64,000 nucleotides of DNA. Origin: PFJX01 sp031426735. Its GTDB lineage: Bacteria > Pseudomonadota > Gammaproteobacteria > Burkholderiales > Thiobacillaceae. The position numbers and the translations under genes are program-made. The stretch's first letter is position 1. The number at the start of each line of letters is the position of its first letter. Shown piece after piece: positions 26,320 to 33,876 of the stretch. Under the pieces are notes generated by a model that was given only the letters and a program-made list of their open reading frames with translations, was not told the origin of the DNA and did not search any database. The DNA lies in the NCBI GenBank assembly GCA_031426735.1, contig JASJPK010000076.1:1-64000 (forward strand). The letters run 5' to 3'.

Positions 26320-27393
26320 TTAGTGCGGTGTTTGGTCGAGAGCGCGCAGCAATGTTTCCACACGTTCTCTGTAGCGTCCTTGCGGATAGTCATGCAAATA
26401 CTGCTGCAACCGGGTACGCGCCTCCGCGATCTGCTGGAGTTGATAGTGCCCCATACCGGTCATGTACAGGGCGATTTCACGTTGCGTGCCGGCAAACGGG
26501 GCCTCCAGCAGCGCGGCATATTCCTTCAGGGCCGCGTCGGCGCGAGTCGGGTCGCGGCTGAACACGGCACCGCGTTCGAGTCGCGCATCGGCCTGAATGT
26601 CCACCGCGTCGGTCAGGTCCAGGGCGACCTGCAGCACATGCAGTGCCTCGTCCGGACGGCCGGCATCGGCCAGATAACGGCTGTAGGTGATATTCCAGCG
26701 GGCGACAATTTCCGGCAGTTTGCCGGCCTCCACCCAGGACGCCGGCGCCTGCTCGGTGACGGCGTTGAGCAGCGCCTGCGCCTCAGCCAGACGGGAGTTG
26801 GGCTCGACCCTGATCGGCTGGGTCGGCAATTCGCCGCGAGTGGTTTGCACGACGGTGGCGGCAGTCAACGGTCTGGTCTCGGTGTTGAGGCCCTGGACCT
26901 CGACCTTGCCGTTGTTGCCGAAGAAAACATTGGCCTGGCCGCGATTGATCATCGAAAAATCGGTGCCACGCACGCCGGCGACGGCGGTCAGCGTGTTGAA
27001 GCGGTAATTCGGCGGCGCCTTGGGCGAGGGCGAGATCATCGCGCGCAACATGCCGCTAATCAGCGCAAAGGTGCCGGTACGCCGTTTCGCGTCATGGGAG
27101 CGCACCATGAATTCGGAATCGGCCGTCAACACCACGCGGCTGCCATCCGGTACCAGCAAGGTCGCCCAGCCGTCGTGGCCGGTGTAGACGCGGTCGCCCG
27201 TGCGCAGGGCATAGCCCTTGCCAACGCTGATCGGCTGGGCGCGGCCGGCGGGGAGGGCGCGCACATCGCCTTTGGTCATGCCCAGCACGATGTTGTCGGC
27301 GCGTACCGCAAGCGGCAGCAGCAGCGACAGGCCAAGCAGCAGTGCGGCAATTGCGCTGCGGAGGATCGGGTTCTTCATCTGGCAAGGGCTCAT
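26320..27393 (-). CDS. FecR-domain periplasmic protein with C-terminal TPR-like helices
   Basis: 357 aa with a hydrophobic signal segment (SAIAALLLGLSLLLPLAVRA). A FecR-type beta domain spans ~45-170: GYALRTGDRVYTGHDGWATLLVPDGSRVVL, then TAVAGVRGTDFSM, the signature usually seen in FecR-domain proteins outside sigma/anti-sigma pairs. The C-terminal half has helical repeats (RYLADAGRPDEALHVLQVAL; EIALYMTGMGHYQLQQ). Its ATG overlaps the upstream stop by ATGA, so it is translationally coupled. No ECF sigma factor is nearby, so classical iron signalling is unlikely. Confidence 0.8.
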   Translation of the reverse strand: MSPCQMKNPILRSAIAALLLGLSLLLPLAVRADNIVLGMTKGDVRALPAGRAQPISVGKGYALRTGDRVYTGHDGWATLLVPDGSRVVLTADSEFMVRSHDAKRRTGTFALISGMLRAMISPSPKAPPNYRFNTLTAVAGVRGTDFSMINRGQANVFFGNNGKVEVQGLNTETRPLTAATVVQTTRGELPTQPIRVEPNSRLAEAQALLNAVTEQAPASWVEAGKLPEIVARWNITYSRYLADAGRPDEALHVLQVALDLTDAVDIQADARLERGAVFSRDPTRADAALKEYAALLEAPFAGTQREIALYMTGMGHYQLQQIAEARTRLQQYLHDYPQGRYRERVETLLRALDQTPH

Positions 27394-29867
27394 GGTTGCG
27401 TTCCGGTTTTATCGTTCGGCTTGGCGCCGCCGAGACGTTCCAGCACGAATGCGGCCTGGCGGTCGTTGGGCGAAAGTCGTAGCGCCGCCGAGATATGTTC
27501 GCGCGCCAGTTGTTCTTCGCCACGTTGGTAATAGAGCATGCCAAGCGCACGGCGCAGCGACGGGTCGGTCGGGAAGGCGGTGACGCCGTCGCGCAGGCGC
27601 TCGATGGCGTGCTCTTCTTCCTGCATTTCCTGATGGCAAATCGCCGCGAAGTAATAGGCATCGGCGGACGGTTGTGCGGCAATGGCCAGTTCGAACTGGG
27701 GCAGTGCGCGGCCATAGTTCTTGGCCCGGATCAGGCGGCCGCCTTCGATCATCGCTTCGGTCGACTTCTTCAGGCAGGCTTCGGCGGACAGTCCGGCACA
27801 GGGATTGACGCGCAGCGTGACGACCTTGCCGTCCGGCGCCGGCCGGTTCAGTGCCTCGCTGACCAGGCCGCCTTCGATGCGCAACGCCGCCGGATCGAGG
27901 CTGCCCCAGTAGTTGGCCTCCAGCAAGGTACCGGCATCGGCGCGCAGGTTCAGCGTGTTCTGGAAAATCGCGTTGTCGCGCAATACGCCGGAAAAGCCGC
28001 TCATGTCGACGCCGACTTCGTTGCCGGCGATGCGATTCAGCGTGAGTTCCGCATCGCTGCGTTCGAGCCGTATGCCGATGCGGTTTTCGCCGATGCGCAG
28101 GTCGCGCACGCTGGCCGCGCCAGCCCCGCTAAGCAACAGGCCGGTATCGCATTTCTGAATCTGGCCGCCTTCCAGGATGCCCTGGGCGCGTTGCAGATGG
28201 ATGCCGGTGGTCGCGCCCGCCAGGCTGAAACCGCGCAGGCCGATATTGCCGCCTTCGACGCTGAGCCCGCCCCAGGCGCCGCCGCCGCGCGCGAGGAATT
28301 CGACGGGTTCGTCGCTGCTATCGGACGTGAGGCCGCCTTGCACGATCAGGCGGGCGGCCGGGTCGAATGCGATGCGGGTGCCGGGCGCGAGTTGCAGCGT
28401 GACGCCGGCGGGAACCAGCAACTCGCCGGTCACCACGACGTTGCCGGCAAGTTCGCGATCCGCCTCGATGCGGCCGCTCAACGGTGGCGGGTTTTCCGCC
28501 AACACGCGGCCACGTGCAATCGGCCCCGGTTCGGACGCATTGCCGGCGCTGTCCAGCGCGACGATACGGTAGTAGCGGTATTGGTCGCCACCGGCATCCT
28601 TGTCGACAAAACTCGGTGTTTCGACCACGCCGACGGGAGTGAAGCCGGACAAGGGTTGCGTCGAACGCAGCACCTGGTAACCGGCCAGATCGGGCACATT
28701 GGCCAGTGCTTCCCAGCGCAACAGAACCCGCCCGGGTTGCGAGCGCGCAGTGAGTCGGGCTGGCGTGGCGGGCGGCTGGCTGTCGATATTGACCAGATTG
28801 GTGTCGTACCAGCTCGAAACCAGGCCGTTGCGACCGCGCAGTGTCGCGATCAGCGGCGCCTGGCGGATGGCGTCGCCGTCCTGCACGCGATATTCGCCGA
28901 CATAAACCCCCGGCGTTTTTTCGGTCATCGGCAAGGCGCGCCGATAGTTGCCGATGTCGAACACGGCGGCGCCGTTGCTGTCCGCCTGCATGGCGACGCT
29001 GATTACCTTGCCGAGACCGAACGGCGATTGGACGGCGTTGGAGAGCATGCCTTGAATGCGCGGGCCGCTGCTGGCGCTGCCGCCGAGCGGTTCGGGCATC
29101 GACTTGGCGATGGTGTAGCCGAGCTCGCTGACCAGGCGCACGCGCTGGATATCGCGCAGATTCAACGCCGCCGACATGGCCGACATGGCCAGGCCGATCG
29201 GCGTCAGACTGATGCCGCCTTCGCGAAAAGAGACGTCTTCCTTGCGGGTCAGGATGACTTCACCGGTTTGCGCATTGAGCAGGCTGATTTCCGCACTGAC
29301 CGCCAACTCGGAATAGACGCCCATGAAAATCTTGCGGAAATCGACGACACGGCCGGTAATCACGCCATCGCAGCCGAGCGATTGGCAAAGCGACTGGTAA
29401 TAGGTTTTGTCCTTGGTATCCGGTGATGCCTTGCTGTCGCGGTCAAGCGTGAGCAATTTGGCATCGACGGCGGCAAGCTCGATGTCGCCATAGGACTTGG
29501 AACTGAACTGGTTGTAGAAGGCGCGCCGAACCTCCTCGGCAATGCCAAGCTCGGCGGTGGCGTTGTCGAATGGCAGGATGGCCACGGTGCGCGGCAGGGT
29601 GGCTGTAGAAACCGGTGGCAGATTTGCTTCTGCCGATATTCGCGACTCTGCTGCGGGTGCGGTAGCGGGGGCTGACATGAAGTCGAAACCGCCGCCACTG
29701 GCGAAAACAGGTGTGGCCTGCGCGCAAACCAGAAAACCCATGACACCGGCAAGCCTCAAGCTAAGCGGCAACTGTTCGGAATGTTTCGATCTGGTCGTCG
29801 TGCGGGTCAGTGTGCAGCAAGCGGTGACGGGGGGGGTAAGGGGGGCGACCGGATTGCGAGAATTCAT
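27390..29867 (-). CDS. CsgG-like/FnIII/beta-helix/TPR multidomain exported protein
   Basis: 825 aa, first gene of the unit. The N-terminus is long; a signal-like segment (LAGVMGFLVCAQATPVFA) ends near 57, so the true start may lie downstream of ATG 29867, which has a poor RBS. Residues ~94-265 match the CsgG/LpoB-like fold (TVAILPFDNATAELG, CDGVITGRVVDFRK, AEISLLNAQTGEVIL). About 365-455 is fibronectin type III (PPATPARLTARSQPGRVLLRWEAL). About 465-680 is a right-handed parallel beta-helix (GITLQLAPGT-like start, then short 'IGIRLERSDAELTLNRIAGN' turns). The end has TPR-like helices. I do not know a family with this exact order; envelope assembly or export is inferred. Confidence 0.75.
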   Translation of the reverse strand: MNSRNPVAPLTPPVTACCTLTRTTTRSKHSEQLPLSLRLAGVMGFLVCAQATPVFASGGGFDFMSAPATAPAAESRISAEANLPPVSTATLPRTVAILPFDNATAELGIAEEVRRAFYNQFSSKSYGDIELAAVDAKLLTLDRDSKASPDTKDKTYYQSLCQSLGCDGVITGRVVDFRKIFMGVYSELAVSAEISLLNAQTGEVILTRKEDVSFREGGISLTPIGLAMSAMSAALNLRDIQRVRLVSELGYTIAKSMPEPLGGSASSGPRIQGMLSNAVQSPFGLGKVISVAMQADSNGAAVFDIGNYRRALPMTEKTPGVYVGEYRVQDGDAIRQAPLIATLRGRNGLVSSWYDTNLVNIDSQPPATPARLTARSQPGRVLLRWEALANVPDLAGYQVLRSTQPLSGFTPVGVVETPSFVDKDAGGDQYRYYRIVALDSAGNASEPGPIARGRVLAENPPPLSGRIEADRELAGNVVVTGELLVPAGVTLQLAPGTRIAFDPAARLIVQGGLTSDSSDEPVEFLARGGGAWGGLSVEGGNIGLRGFSLAGATTGIHLQRAQGILEGGQIQKCDTGLLLSGAGAASVRDLRIGENRIGIRLERSDAELTLNRIAGNEVGVDMSGFSGVLRDNAIFQNTLNLRADAGTLLEANYWGSLDPAALRIEGGLVSEALNRPAPDGKVVTLRVNPCAGLSAEACLKKSTEAMIEGGRLIRAKNYGRALPQFELAIAAQPSADAYYFAAICHQEMQEEEHAIERLRDGVTAFPTDPSLRRALGMLYYQRGEEQLAREHISAALRLSPNDRQAAFVLERLGGAKPNDKTGTQP

Positions 29868-29961
29868 GAACTACATCCAACGTGATTGGATAACCTTTGA
29901 GGGCTCAGATTCGCTACTGGAAAACAAAATATCGAAAGCAAATTTTGCCTGCGAGAGATAT

Positions 29962-29990
29962 TTGTTTAATCTTTAGCAAGTTTAACAATA
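29962..29990 (+). promoter_or_regulatory. Possible sigma-70 promoter of the LPP20-like gene
   Basis: TTGTTT and ACAATA are separated by 17 bp in an A/T-rich stretch 28 bp upstream of the ATG at 30019. The 151-bp divergent gap must also hold a minus-strand promoter for the 29867 gene, which I could not pin down. Confidence 0.4.
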
Positions 29991-30018
29991 TCAGTCATCG
30001 CATTGGGGGTCCTGGACC

Positions 30019-30975
30019 ATGAATACCGTTAGGTTATCTGTCGTTGTCGGCGCGCTTCTTTCGCTATTTGCAGCTATCTCGCCAGCCTCGGCAGATCGGA
30101 TTGTGGGCGGTGATTTCGACCAGGGGAAATCCTGGCTGGAAAAACGCAATTTGGACCTGACCGATTCCCCTCAGGAGGCATTGACCGATGGCTACATCCT
30201 GGTGGTCGGCGAGGGTTTGCCGATGGCGGGCGGTACCCCGGCGCGGCAACGCCTGACCGCGATTCGCGCGGCGGAAATCATCGCTTATCGCCGTCTCGCC
30301 GAAATCATCAATGGCGTCTATGTCTCCGGCCAGACCACCGTGCGCGATTGCTCGCTGGAGAGCGAGGTGGTCAAGACTGCGGTTAGCGGCCTGATCAAGG
30401 GCGCTCGCAAGGTGCATGAAGAATGGAATCCGGTCGACGGTACCGCCCAGGTGTTCATGCAGATCGGCGTACGCGGGCCCGATAGCGTGGCCGCCACCCT
30501 GTACAACTCGTACATCAACACGCCTGGACGCGCTTCGCTGCAGGTGGTGTCGTTCACGCCGCCCGCTCCGCTGCCCGTCGCCGCACCGGCTGCCGCACCT
30601 GCCGCCAAGCCGGTCGCGCCGGCCGCGCCGGCCGAGTTGCACGATGGCCTGATCATCGATGCGCGCGAACTCGGTTTCCAACCCGCATTGATCAATCGCA
30701 TTTTTTCCAGCAAGGGCGAGGCGCTCTACGATCCGTCCAAGGTGAGTCAGAAAATCCTGGTGGAACAAGGTGCCGGCGAATACACCAACACCATCGAAAA
30801 GGCGCGTGCCGCACTGGAAGCACGCGGCGCCAAGGCGCCGCTGGTCGTCAAGGCGACCGGCCTGAAAACCATGGCCGATCTGAATGTCAGCGATGAAGAC
30901 GTCATGCGTATTTTCATGGCCGATCAGAAGAGCAATTTCCTGGCCTCGGCCAAAGTGGCTTTTGTCTTGAAGTAA
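30019..30975 (+). CDS. LPP20-like secreted protein
   Basis: 318 aa with a signal peptide (VVVGALLSLFAAISPASA). Residues ~55-175 fit the LPP20 fold: GYILVVGEGLP, a long helix with RLTAIRAAEIIAYRRLAEIINGVYV, then VFMQIGVRG. An Ala/Pro linker (~185-215, APAAAPAAKPVAPAAPAE) leads to a second domain resembling a circularly arranged repeat of the fold (GLIIDARELGFQPAL ... AKVAFVLK). Family members occur with flagellar or envelope assembly proteins. It is divergent from the CsgG-like operon and probably belongs to the same system. GGGGGTCC before the ATG is a moderate RBS. Confidence 0.75.
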   Translation: MNTVRLSVVVGALLSLFAAISPASADRIVGGDFDQGKSWLEKRNLDLTDSPQEALTDGYILVVGEGLPMAGGTPARQRLTAIRAAEIIAYRRLAEIINGVYVSGQTTVRDCSLESEVVKTAVSGLIKGARKVHEEWNPVDGTAQVFMQIGVRGPDSVAATLYNSYINTPGRASLQVVSFTPPAPLPVAAPAAAPAAKPVAPAAPAELHDGLIIDARELGFQPALINRIFSSKGEALYDPSKVSQKILVEQGAGEYTNTIEKARAALEARGAKAPLVVKATGLKTMADLNVSDEDVMRIFMADQKSNFLASAKVAFVLK

Positions 30976-30985
30976 GACGTGGCAC

Positions 30986-31012
30986 GGGGGCTCCGGTGCT
31001 GCCGGAGCACCC
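30986..31012 (+). terminator. Hairpin after LPP20-like gene
   Basis: GGGGGCTCCGG TGCTG CCGGAGCACCCC, a strong GC stem with one bulged A, 11 bp after the stop; no T-tract, so termination is uncertain. Confidence 0.45.
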
Positions 31013-31099
31013 CGCGCAAGTTGCCGATTTCTTGACTGCAGGTGTTTTGTCCGGCGGTCGTTTGCGGGTATCCTCGCCCGCCCCTCGATATCAGCCGCC

Positions 31100-31750
31100 A
31101 TGCCCGACGCCCTTCTCTCCGTTCATGATCTAGCCTGCGCACGTGGCGAACGGCTATTGTTCAAAGGCATGAATTTCAGCCTGAACCAGGGACAGTTGCT
31201 GCTGGTGCAAGGCGGCAATGGCCAGGGCAAAACCAGTTTGCTGCGCTTGCTGACCGGACTGGCCAGGCCCGAAGAAGGTGAAGTGCACTGGCGTGGCGTG
31301 TCGATTCGGCGAACCAGCGAGGCCTATCATGCCGAGATGTGCTATCTGGGCCACGCCAATGGCGTCAAGGACGATCTCAATCCAGTGGAAAACCTGCGTT
31401 TTGCCGATGGCCTGCACGGTCGTGCCTTCGATCAATTGCGCGCAATTGCCACGCTGGAACGCCTTGGTTTGAATCGCTGCCTGGATTTACCCTGCCGCGT
31501 GTTGTCCTTCGGCCAGCGTCGCCGCGTCGCACTGGCCGCGTTGTTGCTGGCCGGTGCGACGTTGTGGATTCTGGACGAGCCCCTGACCGGCCTCGATGTG
31601 CATGCCGTCGCGCTGATGGAAGGCCTGATTCGCGACCACTTGACCGCGGGCGGCATGGTCGTCGCCACGACGCATCAGGCGCTGAATCTGGAAGGCGTCT
31701 CCGTACAACGCCTGCTGGTCGGCAATGTAGCGATTCCCGAGTTGGCTTAG
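31100..31750 (+). CDS. ccmA: Heme exporter ATPase CcmA
   Basis: 216 aa ABC ATPase of cytochrome c maturation. Walker A is GGNGQGKTS, the signature is LSFGQRRRVALAAL and Walker B is LWILDEPLTG, followed by a switch His in ATTHQ. With CcmB it drives release of holo-CcmE from the CcmC-heme-CcmE complex. First gene of a complete ccmABCDEFGHI operon that ends at 38085. ccmB starts 8 bp downstream. Confidence 0.95.
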   Translation: MPDALLSVHDLACARGERLLFKGMNFSLNQGQLLLVQGGNGQGKTSLLRLLTGLARPEEGEVHWRGVSIRRTSEAYHAEMCYLGHANGVKDDLNPVENLRFADGLHGRAFDQLRAIATLERLGLNRCLDLPCRVLSFGQRRRVALAALLLAGATLWILDEPLTGLDVHAVALMEGLIRDHLTAGGMVVATTHQALNLEGVSVQRLLVGNVAIPELA

Positions 31751-31758
31751 CCCGGTAT

Positions 31759-32427
31759 ATGCATCGCTTCCTGCTCGCCGTCCTCCGTCGCGACCTTACC
31801 CTGGCGGCCCGTCGTCGCGGCGACTGGCTGATCGCGCAATTCTTTTTCGTCATGGTCGCCAGTCTGTTTCCGCTCGGCGTCGGGCCCGAGCCGGAGATGC
31901 TGGCGCGCATCGGACCCGGCGTGCTGTGGGTGGCGGCGACGCTGGCTTCGCTGCTTTCGCTTTCGCGCCTGTTCGCTGACGATCATCACGACGGCAGTCT
32001 CGAACATATGGTGCTGTCGCCGGAGCCGACCGTATTGCTGGTGCTGGGCAAATCGTTGGCGCACTGGCTGATCTATGGCGTGCCCTTGCTGTTGATTGCG
32101 CCGGTGCTGGGCATTCAGTTCAATTTAAGCTGGGAAGCGATAATGGTGCTCGAACTTTCCCTGTTGCTCGGCACACCCATCCTGTCCTTGCTCGGCAGCG
32201 TCGGCGCGGCGCTGACGCTGGGGTTGCGCGGCGGCGGTGTGTTGTTGACTCTGCTCATCCTGCCGCTCTATATCCCCGCACTTATTTTTGGTGCCGGCGC
32301 GGTCGATGGGGTCATGGCGGGAACTGGAGCCGAGGCACACCTGTCATTGCTGGGCGCTTTCATGGTGCTCTCACTTATGATCTCGCCCTGGATTGCAGCT
32401 GCGGCCTTACGTGTATCACTTGAATAA
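31759..32427 (+). CDS. ccmB: Heme exporter permease CcmB
   Basis: 222 aa with six hydrophobic helices, starting MHRFLLAVLRRDLTLAARRR, the CcmB N-terminal pattern. The ATG at 31759 gives the usual length; the long frame upstream is a shadow of ccmA. FADDHHDGSLEHMVLSPEP in the first loop is the conserved CcmB segment. It pairs with CcmA in the inner membrane. Confidence 0.94.
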   Translation: MHRFLLAVLRRDLTLAARRRGDWLIAQFFFVMVASLFPLGVGPEPEMLARIGPGVLWVAATLASLLSLSRLFADDHHDGSLEHMVLSPEPTVLLVLGKSLAHWLIYGVPLLLIAPVLGIQFNLSWEAIMVLELSLLLGTPILSLLGSVGAALTLGLRGGGVLLTLLILPLYIPALIFGAGAVDGVMAGTGAEAHLSLLGAFMVLSLMISPWIAAAALRVSLE

Positions 32428-32445
32428 GCGTCGAACGATCGTCGA

Positions 32446-33177
32446 ATGAATCTCTATACCTACGCCTCCCCCGCCAATTTCTACGTTCTCGCCGGCAAGA
32501 TGATCCCCTGGTTCGCCTGGGGCGCCGGTCTGCTCACCGTGTGGGGGCTGTACATCAGCTTCTTCCTCGCGCCGACCGATTTTCAGCAGAGCGAGGCTTA
32601 CCGGATCATCTTCATCCATGTGCCGGCAGCCTGGATGTCGATGTTCATCTATCTGGTCATGGCGTTCTGGGGCGCCATCGGGCTGGCCTTCAACACGCGG
32701 CTGTCGTTCATGATGGCGCGCGCGCTGGCGCCGACCGGGGCGTTGTTCACCTTCATCGCGTTGTGGACCGGCGCGCTCTGGGGCAAGCCGATGTGGGGCG
32801 CCTGGTGGGTGTGGGACGCGCGCCTGACTTCCGAACTGATCCTGTTGTTCCTGTATGTCGGCATCATCGCGTTGTGGGCGGCAATCGACGACGTCCGCCG
32901 CGGCGACCGTGCCGGCTCGCTGCTGACGCTGATCGGCGCAATCAATGTACCGATCATCTATTTCTCGGTGAAGTGGTGGAACACCTTGCATCAGGGTTCT
33001 TCCATCAACCTGATGAAGGCGCCCAGCATGGCGGCGATCATGCTGCAGGGCATGCTGGTCATGGCGATTGCCGCCTGGTTCTACACCATCGCAGTGGCCC
33101 TGGTGCGGGTGCGCCGGATCATTCTGGAAAGAGAACGGCAGACGGAGTGGGCCAAAGCAATTCTGGAGAACGATTGA
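32446..33177 (+). CDS. ccmC: Heme-handling protein CcmC
   Basis: 243 aa, six TM helices, with the periplasmic tryptophan-rich motif WGKPMWGAWWVWDARLTSEL and flanking His residues (IFIHVPAAWMS; NTLHQGSS) that bind heme. CcmC loads heme onto CcmE. Its stop shares one base with the ccmD ATG. Confidence 0.95.
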   Translation: MNLYTYASPANFYVLAGKMIPWFAWGAGLLTVWGLYISFFLAPTDFQQSEAYRIIFIHVPAAWMSMFIYLVMAFWGAIGLAFNTRLSFMMARALAPTGALFTFIALWTGALWGKPMWGAWWVWDARLTSELILLFLYVGIIALWAAIDDVRRGDRAGSLLTLIGAINVPIIYFSVKWWNTLHQGSSINLMKAPSMAAIMLQGMLVMAIAAWFYTIAVALVRVRRIILERERQTEWAKAILEND

Positions 33178-33368
33178 TGGAATGGGCTAGCTGGCAAGAT
33201 TTCTGGAATATGGCCGGATATGGACTCTATGTCTGGGGTTCGTTCGGCGTGACTGCGCTGTGTATCTTGATCGAAGTCATACTTTTAAAACGCGCCGGCA
33301 TGGATACTCGCCGCCGCCTGAAGCGCATGCAGCAATGGGCATCGTCCCTGGAAGGGGAAGGTCAATGA
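33177..33368 (+). CDS. ccmD: Small membrane protein CcmD
   Basis: 63 aa. It starts MEWASWQDFWNMAGYGLYVW, with one TM helix (GVTALCILIEVILL) and a basic cytoplasmic tail (RRRLKRMQQW), as in CcmD, which helps release holo-CcmE. Its ATG overlaps the ccmC stop (TGATG) and its TGA overlaps the ccmE ATG (ATGA). It is easily missed because a longer overlapping frame covers it. Confidence 0.92.
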   Translation: MEWASWQDFWNMAGYGLYVWGSFGVTALCILIEVILLKRAGMDTRRRLKRMQQWASSLEGEGQ

Positions 33369-33811
33369 AGTCTCGTCACAAAAAACTCCTGGTCATCTTC
33401 CTTGGCGTCGCCGGACTCGGCATTGCCGCCACCCTGATCCTCAATGCTTTCCAGAGCAATCTGGTGTTCTTCTTCTCGCCGACCGAAGTCGCCGCGGGCA
33501 AGGCACCGAGCGACCGTGCTTTCCGCATCGGCGGCCTGGTCGAAACGGGTAGCGTGAAGCGCGATCCGGACGGACTCACGGTCCGTTTCGTGGTGACCGA
33601 TACCGCCAAATCGATGCCGGTGCTCTACAAAGGCATCCTGCCCGACCTGTTCAAGGAAGGTAAAGGCGTCGTGGCGGAAGGCAAACTCGGCGCGGACGGC
33701 CTGTTTACTTCCACCCAGGTGCTCGCCAAGCACGACGAGAACTACATGCCGCCGGAAGCCGCCCAGGCTTTGGAACAGGCGGCGAAGGCGCAACAGACAC
33801 TCGTGAAATAA
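33365..33811 (+). CDS. ccmE: Heme chaperone CcmE
   Basis: 148 aa. N-terminal anchor (KLLVIFLGVAGLGIAATLIL), OB-fold body (FRIGGLVETGSVKR) and the conserved C-terminal LAKHDENYMPPE, whose His forms the covalent bond to heme. The real start is the ATG at 33365 overlapping ccmD; an earlier in-frame codon is spurious. It delivers heme to CcmF. Confidence 0.95.
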   Translation: MKSRHKKLLVIFLGVAGLGIAATLILNAFQSNLVFFFSPTEVAAGKAPSDRAFRIGGLVETGSVKRDPDGLTVRFVVTDTAKSMPVLYKGILPDLFKEGKGVVAEGKLGADGLFTSTQVLAKHDENYMPPEAAQALEQAAKAQQTLVK

Positions 33812-33876
33812 ACACCCGGTGGCCTGCCCAGGCTGGCCCCGACTGTCGAATAGATCGACATCCCCAAGGAGACCGC

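Noticed and set aside
26320..27393. FecR anti-sigma regulator of iron uptake
   Set aside because: No ECF sigma factor or TonB receptor is adjacent; the protein has a signal peptide and TPR-like tail instead of the usual cytoplasmic anti-sigma domain.
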